Assembly (NCBI GenBank): GCA_039602395.1
Contig: JBCNJP010000006.1
Coordinates: forward strand, 65,195,775-65,259,774
Reading direction: 5' to 3'
DNA from: Deinandra increscens subsp. villosa
Taxonomy: Eukaryota > Streptophyta > Magnoliopsida > Asterales > Asteraceae
DNA: 64,000 bases
This document shows positions 43,701-51,709 of this stretch, in pieces; position 1 is the first letter of the stretch; every line of letters begins with the position of its first letter. The notes beneath the pieces were generated by a model. It searched no databases. It saw only the letters and a list, made by a program, of their open reading frames with translations, and was not told the DNA's origin. Made by a program: the position numbers and the translations under genes.

Positions 43701-45384
43701 ATACTCACCAGAAAAGGAGAGTAAAAGATCAAAATTTCCCATGGCAAACATCGCTAAAGGAAACTTGTCCAAAGAAGCCAAAGCGTTTGTCACCGCTTTG
43801 TGCTCTGAACAAATACCTTCTACAACTCAAGAAGCCTTGGAATCGATGGAGTGGAAAGAAGCCATGGAGACCGAAATGGAAGCACTCAAGAAGAACGATA
43901 CATGGGAAAAGTGTATACTCCCACCGGGCAAAAAACCAGTCGGATGTAGGTGGGTCTTCTCTATTAAACACAAACCGGATGGAACTATTGAGCGATACAA
44001 AGCTCGACTGGTAGCCAAGGGCTACACCCAGACATATGGAATTGACTACTCTGAAACTTTTTCTCCGGTCGCCAAGATTGATACGATTAGGGTACTCTTC
44101 TCTATCGCTGCCAATAAAGGGTGGCCTCTCCACCAATTTGATGTAAAAAATGCTTTCCTGCATGGGGAACTGAAAGAAGAAGTCTATATGGTAGCACCTC
44201 CCGGATTTGCCAAAGATTTTAAAAAAGGGGAAGTATGTCGTCTAAAAAAATCCCTGTATGGGCTAAAACAATCCCCTCGAGCATGGTTTGGCAGATTCAC
44301 CCTTGCAATGAGAAAATATGGGTACAAACAGAGCAACTCTGATCACACTCTGTTCCTAAAAAAAAGAAATGGCCTTATAACGTGCTTGATCATATACGTT
44401 GATGATATGATCATTACCGGGAATGATAAGCAAGAGATGGAGCAGCTAAGAGATAACTTATTTACAGAGTTCGAAATGAAAGACTTAGGAAGATTGAAGT
44501 ATTTCCTTGGAATCGAAGTTTTAAGATCAGAACGGGGAATATTTATTTGCCAGAAGAAATATATTCTTGATCTCCTTGCAGAAACTGGAATGGTGGACTG
44601 TAAACCTATGGAAACTCCGATGATGACAAATCACAAGCTCCATATGGAACTTAAGGCTAAATTAGCTGATAAAGAAAGGTATCAACGGCTAGTGGGGAAA
44701 CTAATATACCTATCACACACTAGACCCGACATAGCGTACGCTGTTGGAGTTGTCAGCCAGTTCATGCATGAACCTCAGGCGGCTCACATGGAAGCAGTTA
44801 TTAGAATCCTAAGGTACCTTAAAGGAACACCTAACCACGGGGTGCTATTCAAATCAAACGGGCACTTAGAGATACAAGCATACACTGATGCTGACTGGGC
44901 AGGTGATAAAGGGAGCCGGAGGTCAACTTCAGGTTATTTCACGTTAGTTGGCGGGAATCTAGTGACGTGGAGGAGCAAGAAACAGAAAGTTGTTGCACTC
45001 TCAAGTGCAGAAGCCGAATTCAGGGGCATAGCTCGAGGACTGGCAGAAATCCTATGGATAAAGAAACTTTTAACCGAACTTGGTTTCCCTCCGAAAGGCA
45101 CAAGTAGAATGATGTGTGATAATAAGGCTGCAATTCAAATCACTGAAAACCCAGTCCAACATGATCGAACAAAACACGTAGAGATTGACCGACATTTCAT
45201 CAAAGAAAAACTAGAAGCTGGAATTGTCGAACTACCGTTTGTCCGGTCAGAAGACCAGTTGGCAGACATTCTAACAAAGGCGGTCAATGGAAGAATCTTT
45301 AACCACTGTCTTGACAAGTTGAGTTTTGGGGATCCCACTACTCAACTTGAGGGGGAGTGTTGGAAAAAAGAAATAAGGAAATGA
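40786..45384 (+). CDS. Ty1/copia Gag-Pol polyprotein, intact
   Basis: A single frame of 1532 residues starts at an ATG in a good context (GCCGCCATG). Domains in order: Gag (about 45-250); CCHC knuckle CSHCGMLKHTKDQC (about 300-313); protease DSGA (about 425); HxxxH/CxxC zinc region before the integrase (WHRRLGHPS ... CETCVLAK, about 555-590); integrase DDE residues in HSDVWGP, SDNGGEF and VVERKNR (about 612, 675, 709); reverse transcriptase with FDVKNAFLHGEL and the YVDD site (about 1119, 1204); RNase H with ADWAGD, SSAEAEF and TKHVEIDRHF (about 1368-1470). In copia order integrase precedes RT, as seen. No stop or frameshift is present, so the element may be autonomous. The frame ends 27 bp inside the 3' LTR. 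Confidence 0.95.
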   Translation: MTDDDSSNNSNNDLTTQLTTFLKTTLNNQNQTTKQSLSDSLKISLKLNSQNYALWARMIRVAIGGKSKSLLSHLSGDPAPPDPSDDRYPQWEQDDLIVFSWLIQNIEPALASNLTEFPTSKSLWDALVVTYSSGKDKLQTFDLHVKANEIKQSGAPLEDFWIALQGIWGEIERRDPNPMKCAIDIATYNSIRSEQKLFQFLNALDRRFDPIKREILRWDPLPSAEGAYAAVRKEMAHQGILGATTENPLPGVAAGLVAGGSHDSGGSQDSGGRGLVTKGQHRRSDSPGKPPSRVDKSKLKCSHCGMLKHTKDQCFKLVGYPEWWNDGHKKTGVPAEKGKAAAAVGADTDENQIQGGFGGVAASGVKTHEGNAGKGFEVLSSDPCLFNSKFFNSQTFDILQNEPQTIRHAKMAQNSHKSQNNAWIFDSGATETMTFEYSDITLNAKPRISQIQTANGESMHVRGGGTIEISPKLKLSNCLYVPSLSHKLLSISHVTKELNCSVLMHPTFCILQDIRTGMIIGRGTERHGLYYVDEVTQHGTVMLAHGTPSRKAWLWHRRLGHPSTGYLHLLFPKLFPSSNVLSCETCVLAKSHRQTFKPNNTRVNLPFSLIHSDVWGPAEVNGGQGFRFFLLFVDDCTRMTWVYFLKQKSEVFKFFTIFHAMVQTQYKTNIQILRSDNGGEFVNNSMKEFVQNKGMIHQTTCPRHSEQNGVVERKNRILLEMTRALMLESNVPKSFWPEALATAAYLINRLPTKALNLKTPLQTLSEFTKIPPSLTLEPRIFGCSVFAHIPKVDRTKLSACAEKCVFVGYGVNQKGYRCYNPKRGKVITTMNCDWLETEYFYRSQHSGQEGEKTEDLLSWLKWIPTSDNVDHSNENGSPHSTTEPLISVVQDLPNLESEVSTSQNPETITNLPLPSNRGDHEMPAEQEEFPEQVEIAEPEDEVEQEDNTSTQESMTEKYVLPPRANRGVPPKRYSPEKESKRSKFPMANIAKGNLSKEAKAFVTALCSEQIPSTTQEALESMEWKEAMETEMEALKKNDTWEKCILPPGKKPVGCRWVFSIKHKPDGTIERYKARLVAKGYTQTYGIDYSETFSPVAKIDTIRVLFSIAANKGWPLHQFDVKNAFLHGELKEEVYMVAPPGFAKDFKKGEVCRLKKSLYGLKQSPRAWFGRFTLAMRKYGYKQSNSDHTLFLKKRNGLITCLIIYVDDMIITGNDKQEMEQLRDNLFTEFEMKDLGRLKYFLGIEVLRSERGIFICQKKYILDLLAETGMVDCKPMETPMMTNHKLHMELKAKLADKERYQRLVGKLIYLSHTRPDIAYAVGVVSQFMHEPQAAHMEAVIRILRYLKGTPNHGVLFKSNGHLEIQAYTDADWAGDKGSRRSTSGYFTLVGGNLVTWRSKKQKVVALSSAEAEFRGIARGLAEILWIKKLLTELGFPPKGTSRMMCDNKAAIQITENPVQHDRTKHVEIDRHFIKEKLEAGIVELPFVRSEDQLADILTKAVNGRIFNHCLDKLSFGDPTTQLEGECWKKEIRK

Positions 45385-45574
45385 TTTGTCAATTATCACC
45401 TCCCAAATTCAAGGACCAATTACGATATGTTACAGCTATTCTCCAGCCTAGAATCATGCATAACCTTTCTATGTATATGTCATATGTGCCCTATAAATGT
45501 TTGCTTCCAATGTATTGTAAAACACACAAAAAAAACCAATCAATAAAATACTTCCTGCTCTCTGATCGATATTA
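45358..45574 (+). repeat. 3' LTR of the copia element
   Basis: Same 217-bp sequence as the 5' LTR, with no difference detected by eye. Confidence 0.9.
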
Positions 45575-45850
45575 GTTTTTAGATAAGTTCATATTTGCTC
45601 TAATAGGAATAGCCAAAGTATTTGAAAGGTAGTTCACCCATTTTGCATCCAATTGTATCCACCATTTGCTCCACCTAATTGACCATAGACATTCAAATCA
45701 AAGAGTCTAATAATATTTTTAATGTTTTGTTCACTCCATTAGCCCAGAATTGATATATCATTAGCAAACAATATATGTGATAGACATGGTCCTACGTTTG
45801 GTAACCGGAGCCCGTGGAATATTCCCAACTTAGAGGCTCAAGTCACCGTG
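45575..45850 (-). pseudogene. LINE reverse-transcriptase fragment
   Basis: On the minus strand a frame reads SHILFANDISILG, then a stop, then WSEQNIKNIIRLFDL. This is the plant LINE RT core (SHLLFADD ... WS..N..NI...L), with the catalytic FADD changed to FAND. It abuts the copia 3' LTR and is not resumed beyond the 5' LTR. Confidence 0.65.
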
Positions 45851-46460
45851 CAATATTGATACTAGAAAACTTCAATTCATACTCTCAAAAGCCTTTTACA
45901 TGTCGATTATATCGTGTAAATAGTAACTTACAATATTAGTCCATGTATTACTGCATAGTATATGACATCAATCTAGTAGTTTATTGTTTTTCTTTTAAAT
46001 TTAAAACTAAGTCAGATTAAATATTATTAACGTTAAATTTTGTAACAATTTATTTTGTTCATGATTTTTTTTAATCTATGGTTATAAATTATAATAATGA
46101 TAATTTCATGACCACATGATTACAGCAACCATATGAGTAGTTAATGTTGGACAAACCGAAAAGAGGTAGATTATTTGAAAGAGAATTTAACCAAAGGTCG
46201 CCGGTTCCATGATTCGTACGTTTGTGATTTAGATTATTTAAAAGAGAATATTTACCATTTATCTCATTAAACACACTATTTACCTATAATCAAAGACTAG
46301 ATAACTTTGTTAGACATCTTTTGGAATATATGATCATAACAAAGAAAAGTGCATATACATAATTAACCTCCCATTCAATAGATCAAGATTTTCAAAACAT
46401 CTACTTTTAGGTTTGCATATATATTATAAAAGATAAAACAGAATGCTGATTTTAGAGACA
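45851..46460. other. Intergenic; 3' flank of HSP70
   Basis: AT-rich, no gene recognised. The last part is probably 3'UTR of the minus-strand HSP70 gene. Confidence 0.4.
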
Positions 46461-46482
46461 GCAGATAGCATGTTTGAGGAGC

Positions 46483-48469
46483 TTAGTCTTTCAGTGAAAG
46501 TTTCACTTTGGTAAGTCTGCATATATCATCAAGCTCAATTTCCTTATCCTCCAAGTCACCAATTTCAGCATCAGGATGTTCATCAAGCCACTCTATTGCT
46601 TCCTCAATCTGATGGTCTATGTCTTTTAAGGCTTTTACACTAAGCCCCATCTTTCTAAGCTTCATTCGAACCGTGTAATCCTTAATCTTGGCTCTTAGTT
46701 CACAGACATAGTCAGTTAAAGCTTGATGTGCTCTCACCTTCTTCATGTGTGCTTCATCCTCTAACTTATAACGCTCAGCATCTTCAATCATCTTTTCAAT
46801 CTCCTCCTTTGTCAGGATTCCTTTGTTACTTATCTTTATCGCATTGTTTCTTCCGCTAGTTATTTCTCTAGCCGAGACGTGAAGTATCCCATTGGCGTCT
46901 ATCTCAAAACATACAGTTATCTTAACTACCCCCCGTGGAGCCGATGGAAGGCCAGACAAATCAAATTGTGACAAAAGATAGTTTTCTGTACACTTGGATC
47001 TCTCACCTTGATACACCAGAATATCCACACTAGTTTGATTGTCATAAATTGTATAAAATGTTTTTTGTTTCTTGGTTGGTATAGGTGAATTTTTTGGAAT
47101 TAAAACAGACATAACATCATGACGACAAGCCACACCAAGAGACAAAGGAGTGATATCAATTAGCTGGAGAGCCTTCACAGCTTCATCACCAACACCACTC
47201 AAGTTTGCAGCTAGAACCGCAGCACCATATGCAACCGCTTCATCAGGATTGATTCCTTGGCAAAGTGACTTTCCATCAAACAACTCCTGCAATAGTTCTT
47301 GTATCTTAGGTATCCGGGTCGACCCACCAACAAGAACCACTTCATCAATGCTACCCTTACTCATATTTGAGTCTCTCAGACAACTTGTCACAGTATCCAT
47401 GCACTTGTTGAACAATTCCATGTTCACCTCTTCGAATTTCGCCCTGGTAAACTTGGCAGAAAAATCGATTCCATTAAACAAGCAATCGATATCGATTGTG
47501 GTCTGAATAGTTGTGGAAATAGTTCTCTTTGCCCTCTCACAATGAACCCTCAACCTACCCAAAGCTTTTAGGTTCCCACTAATATCCACTTTGTGTTTTC
47601 TCTTAAACTCTTTGACAAAATGGTTAACCATTCTGTTATCAAAATCCTCACCTCCCAAATGCGTATCACCACCCGTAGCTTTAACCTCGATGACTCCTTG
47701 GTCATCGATTCTGAGAATGGAGACATCAAAAGTCCCACCACCCAAGTCAAAAACTAACACATTCATCTTGCCATCTATACCAGCTCTTTTATCTAATGCA
47801 TAAGCAATTGCAGCAGCTGTTGGTTCATGAATCATGCGGAGAACCTCGAGTCCAGCAACCATAGCGGCATCTTTCGTGGATTGCCGTTGTGAATCATTGA
47901 AATAGGCAGGAACCGTGATGACAGCCTTTTCAACTTTCGATCCTAAAAACGTCTCAGCGACATCTTTCATCTTGGCTAAAACCATGGAAGATATTTCTTC
48001 AGCAGCAAATTCTTTCTCTTCATTCTTGTATTTGACCACAACTTTTGGTCTGTCATCTATCCCAGCCACAACTTTGAAAGGCCACAACTTCATGTCTTTT
48101 TTAACTATTTTGTCACTTGCTTTTCTTCCGATTAACCGTTTCACATCTGTTTCATGTAATGCAGTTCAAACACTAAAGCTTAAAAAAACAACAAAATCTT
48201 GTTAACAGGTAAAAAGAAGGAATGGAAATAACTAACTAGCTAACTAACTAACCGAAGATGGTGTTTGTGGGATTAAAAGCAGCTTGGTTCTTGGCAGCAT
48301 TACCAACCAAACGCTCAGTGTCGTTGAAGGCAACATACGAGGGGGTGGTTCGGTTACCTTGATCATTTGCTATGATCTCAATTCGGTTGTGCTGCCAAAC
48401 AGCCACACACGAGTAGGTGGTTCCGAGATCGATACCAATGGCTGGAACTCTACCTCTTGTTGTTGACAT
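46483..48469 (-). CDS. HSP70-family chaperone without EEVD tail
   Basis: ATP-dependent chaperone of the cytosolic HSP70 type. Two exons, 48253-48469 and 46483-48146, with a 106-bp intron after residue 72 (the conserved position in plant HSC70 genes), give 626 residues. The nucleotide-binding domain has IGIDLGTTYS (11-20), VPAYFNDSQRQ, IHEPTAAAIAYAL, FDLGGGTFDVSIL and VLVGGSTRIP. The substrate domain and alpha-helical lid follow (ILTKEEIEKMIEDAERY). The protein ends VKLSLKD, so the glycine-rich linker and EEVD motif that bind TPR co-chaperones are absent, and several conserved lid residues differ. Length is about 25 residues below the usual 645-655. The frame is otherwise intact. This is a diverged or subfunctional cytosolic HSP70. 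A TATA-like AATATAAATT lies at 48536-48545. Confidence 0.93.
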
Positions 48470-48535
48470 TTTTCAATGGTATAATACAGAAATCTTGTCT
48501 ATATTATAGTGCACAATCTTGCTTGCACCATAATA

Positions 48536-48545
48536 ATTTATATTC
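48536..48545 (-). promoter_or_regulatory. Probable TATA box of the HSP70 gene
   Basis: AATATAAATT on the minus strand, about 70 bp upstream of the start codon. No clear heat-shock element was seen in the next 150 bp. Confidence 0.4.
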
Positions 48546-48559
48546 AATTTATTCAATGT

Positions 48560-50069
48560 GGGTACTAACCAAAAGTTGCAACTATTGGTGTCCGGTAAGT
48601 GGGTAACTGATTCTTTGGTGAGTGGTGACTAATCAACTTCTATTTCATTGGTCCTTTGGGTGTTCTTATTACTTCTATTTCATATCAAGCGCCAATGGCT
48701 AGAGATTTTCTGAAAGATAATATGCGGGATTATCTCAAGGAGACGGCTTGATGGTAAAATTAAAGTTTCGTGGGTTCAAATTTTATGAATTGTAGGTGCG
48801 GTGAGTTTAGTAGTTAAAAAACATAGGGAGTTTGTGTTTAATTCTTGAAATGTAAAATTGATAAAATAAAAATGAAGTTTGACATCAAAATAAAAGCTTG
48901 AAACAACGACATCCTCCATAGTGTTTTACGGCTAAAAGAAACAAAATGGAATAAACACAGAGAAAATAAGTAAAAATCCTAGGATTTAATCAAATGAGTG
49001 TGATTGTAAAACTTATAAGTGTAATCTTAAGAATGTTTATCGAATAAGTGTAAATTTAGTTAAACGAGTGTGGTTAAGAAAATAATTTATAAGGGTGGGG
49101 GTATCGGTTCGGCTTCCCCACATCGGTTTCACCCGTCTGTTTGGCTTCTATCGGCTACCATACCACATTGATCAACTTCCTCATTTTCGGTTTCATATTG
49201 AAGCCTAACAGCTTTGGGAAGCTCAAAGCTGCAAATAGCCGAAACTTTTGGGAGAGTAATTTTCCATTTTTTTAAACCCAAGTCTAAGGCTAAAAACTTG
49301 CCATACCACCCATTTTAAAGCCTAATATACTTCAAATTCTCTTTCCCTTCTTTTTTCATGTGACAACATGTTATTAGAGGTTATAAAACCTTAGGCTTCA
49401 AAATCAACCATACTTCCCCCCCTAAATCCAAGATCTAAGAAAAGGAAGATATTCACTCACACATGGAGTTGATATTTAATGAAATGGTCCTTCACAATCG
49501 TAACTTGACTATCCGGTAGCCAGGAGGACTGTTTGAAGTTTAACCTAACGGTCATTAAATCTAATTTCTATGAAAAAAATTAAGAAGAATGTTTTTTCTT
49601 TTAGGGTGAGGATTGGTAGAATTAAATAGTAGAGTCATTAACCAATAGGATTGTGGGATGAAAGAGAGAAAAATATATAATAGAATTGTACTAAAAGTGG
49701 TGGAGTTGTATGAAGAAAATAGTAGAAGAAAAAAAAAACTTTTTTTCATTATAAAAAAGCATTAAACCTTTCCTCGCCCCACAAAAACCACGGCTACCAG
49801 GACTACCCGCGAGGTTTTGCTGTTTACTATTAAGCTACAACTTAAGTAATATGTTAAATTATTATCGGCCGATATATCATAATTTCAAGAAAACCTAATT
49901 TCAAATATTGAAAACCAATTAGGCTTTTTTTCTTTCTCTTCAGTCCAAAACCATAGCAAATCACACCACTGCTTTTCGGAGTATCAATCACCGGGTATTT
50001 TCTTTCGGAGCAAATCCAAACCCATCGTCGTCAACATAGACACCATCTGAGTTTCTTCACCAACTCATT
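48560..50069. other. Intergenic between divergent HSP70 and glycosyltransferase genes
   Basis: No gene. At about 48690-48800 a segment with GGCTTGATGGTAAAA and GTGGGTTCAAATTT resembles SINE A and B boxes (a weak fragment). The last 150 bp are CT/CA-rich leader of the glycosyltransferase. Confidence 0.35.
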
Positions 50070-51521
50070 ATGAATTCCAATTTCAATAACCCACAAACCA
50101 CCACTCCCCCAATTCCAACATCCAAAACCTCTCGTCTCCTCTCAATTCTACTCATCCTCATCGCAATTTCAATCCCATTCATCATCCCCCACACAAATCA
50201 TTTCAAAACCCCACTCCTCCCCCAAATTTTAAAAACCCTAGGGCTCAATCCCACAATCTTAAACCCTAACCCTAACCCCAACCCTTCTACCCAATCAACC
50301 CCTAATCCGATCTCCAAACCCTGCCTTCTATGGATGGCGCCTTTCATTTCCGGTGGCGGGTACTGCTCTGAAGCCTGGTCTTACATATTAGCCCTAAATC
50401 AGTACAATAAACAATCCAGATTCAGATTAGGTATAGCACAACATGGGGATAGTGAAAATGTTAACTTTTGGGAGGGTTTACATTTTGAGATTAGAAACTT
50501 AGCTTATGATCTTGTTCAAACTCAATGTAGATTACAAGAGTCAATTGTGATATGTCATAGTGAGCCTGGTGCTTGGAACCCACCTTTGTTTCAAACCACA
50601 CCTTGCCCCCCTCCAAACACCAGGTTTGCCATCGGTCGAACCATGTTCGAGACCGATCGGGTGAATCCCGAGCATGTGAGCCGGTGTAACGCCATGGATA
50701 TGGTGTGGGTTCCGTCCGAGTTTCACGTGTCTTCTTTTGTGAAAAGTGGGGTGGATCCATCCAAAGTTGTAAAAGTTGTGCAGGCTGTAGATACAGAGTT
50801 TTTCGATCCGATGAAATACGGGCCGTTAGATGTTTCGTCTTTAGGGAATTTGGTACTTGGAAACCATTTGAGCCCTAAAGTTCCATTTGTTTTCTTGAGT
50901 GTGTTCAAGTGGGAGTATAGGAAAGGCTGGGATGTTTTGCTGCAATCATATCTCAAAGAGTTTAGTTCTCCAGATAATGTTCAGTTATACCTGTTAACAA
51001 ATCCTTACCATTCGGACACCAATTTCGGTAACAAGATTGTGGAATTCGTGGAGGATTCCGGGCTGGAAAAGCCCGTAAACGGTTGGGCTCCGGTCTATGT
51101 GATTGATTCCCACATAGCTCAAGTTGATTTCCCAAAACTTTACAAAGCAGCTGATGCTTTTATTCTGCCATCCAGAGGGGAAGGATGGGGCCGGCCGATT
51201 GTGGAAGCGATGGCTATGTCTCTGCCTGTGATTGCGACAAACTGGTCGGGACCGACAGAGTATTTGACCGAGAAAAACAGCTACCCGCTGGCTGTTGATA
51301 GAATGAGTGAAGTTATTGATGGCCCGTTTAAAGGGCATTTGTGGGCGGAGCCTTCGGTTGATAGACTAAGGGTTCTTATGAGGCGTGTGATGGAGAATCC
51401 GGAAGAGGCAAAGCGTAAAGGTAAGGACGCTAGAAAAGATATGCTTGAAAAATTCTCGCCTGAGATTGTTGCTAGTATAGTTTCTGATCAGATTCAGCGG
51501 ATTCTTGACAAGATGGGCTAA
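50070..51521 (+). CDS. GT-B (GT4-like) glycosyltransferase, single exon, type II membrane
   Basis: 483 residues, resembling the plant 'UDP-glycosyltransferase superfamily' protein of the At3g10630 type. The N-terminus has a short cytosolic part, a membrane anchor at about residues 22-40 (LLSILLILIAISIPFII) and an Asn-Pro-rich stem (LNPNPNPNPS). This suggests a Golgi/ER type II protein. The catalytic half has GGGYCSEAW and VFKWEYRKGWDVLL in GT-B style. The nucleotide-sugar site SRGEGWGRPIVEAMAMSLPV carries the E-x7-E pair (E371 and E379). Donor and acceptor are unknown. The start is the first ATG after a CA-rich leader. The gene is intact and intronless. Part of the stem is coded by telomere-like CCCTAA repeats. 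Confidence 0.88.
   Translation: MNSNFNNPQTTTPPIPTSKTSRLLSILLILIAISIPFIIPHTNHFKTPLLPQILKTLGLNPTILNPNPNPNPSTQSTPNPISKPCLLWMAPFISGGGYCSEAWSYILALNQYNKQSRFRLGIAQHGDSENVNFWEGLHFEIRNLAYDLVQTQCRLQESIVICHSEPGAWNPPLFQTTPCPPPNTRFAIGRTMFETDRVNPEHVSRCNAMDMVWVPSEFHVSSFVKSGVDPSKVVKVVQAVDTEFFDPMKYGPLDVSSLGNLVLGNHLSPKVPFVFLSVFKWEYRKGWDVLLQSYLKEFSSPDNVQLYLLTNPYHSDTNFGNKIVEFVEDSGLEKPVNGWAPVYVIDSHIAQVDFPKLYKAADAFILPSRGEGWGRPIVEAMAMSLPVIATNWSGPTEYLTEKNSYPLAVDRMSEVIDGPFKGHLWAEPSVDRLRVLMRRVMENPEEAKRKGKDARKDMLEKFSPEIVASIVSDQIQRILDKMG
50259..50286 (+). repeat. Telomere-like CCCTAA tract within coding DNA
   Basis: AAACCCTAACCCTAACCCC followed by AACCC, a plant telomere-type repeat (CCCTAAA family) coding the Asn-Pro dipeptide run of the glycosyltransferase stem. 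Another telobox-like AAACCCTA lies about 30 bp upstream. Confidence 0.75.
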
Positions 51522-51611
51522 AACTTTGAATCTTGGAAGTATATGATTCCTGTAGATAAATATAAAGATCAACAGTCTGCTTTGAATTTTGTTGGTAACC
51601 TGTGATAATTA

Positions 51612-51706
51612 GGGCTGTAAACGAGCCGAGCTAGGGTGAGCTCGGGAGCTCGGGCTCGGCTCGTTTAGAAACCGAGTCGAGCCGAGCCGAGCCAGCTCGT
51701 GTGTTT
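51612..51706. repeat. GAGCC/GCTCG-rich low-complexity repeat
   Basis: Repeated words GAGCCGAGC, GAGCTCGGG, GGCTCGGCTCG. A dispersed plant repeat of the same kind, more degenerate, is at about 27200-27320. Confidence 0.7.
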
Positions 51707-51709
51707 TCA

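Larger units (their letters stand above)
40495..45574 (+). mobile_element. Complete Ty1/copia LTR retrotransposon (5080 bp)
   Basis: Two 217-bp LTRs (40495-40711 and 45358-45574) are identical as far as I can read. The primer-binding site TGGTATCAGAGC (initiator-Met tRNA) starts directly after the 5' LTR at 40712, and the polypurine tract TTGAGGGGGAG ends just before the 3' LTR. One uninterrupted gag-pol frame lies between. Identical LTRs mean a very recent insertion. The LTR starts TGTTGG and ends in TA, not CA. The outer flanks GTCAG and GTTTT do not form a 5-bp target duplication. Confidence 0.93.

Noticed and set aside
45357..45575. 72-residue frame repeated at both ends of the copia element
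   Set aside because: It is the LTR itself read in one frame. Its identity at both ends only shows that the LTRs match.
8878..48469. Idea of a chaperone gene cluster (two J-proteins plus an HSP70)
   Set aside because: The genes are separated by many unrelated genes and transposons, and the HSP70 lacks the EEVD that would favour this partnership. Co-location alone is not evidence.
48690..48800. Possible tRNA gene from A/B-box-like words
   Set aside because: No cloverleaf can be formed. At most a decayed SINE fragment.
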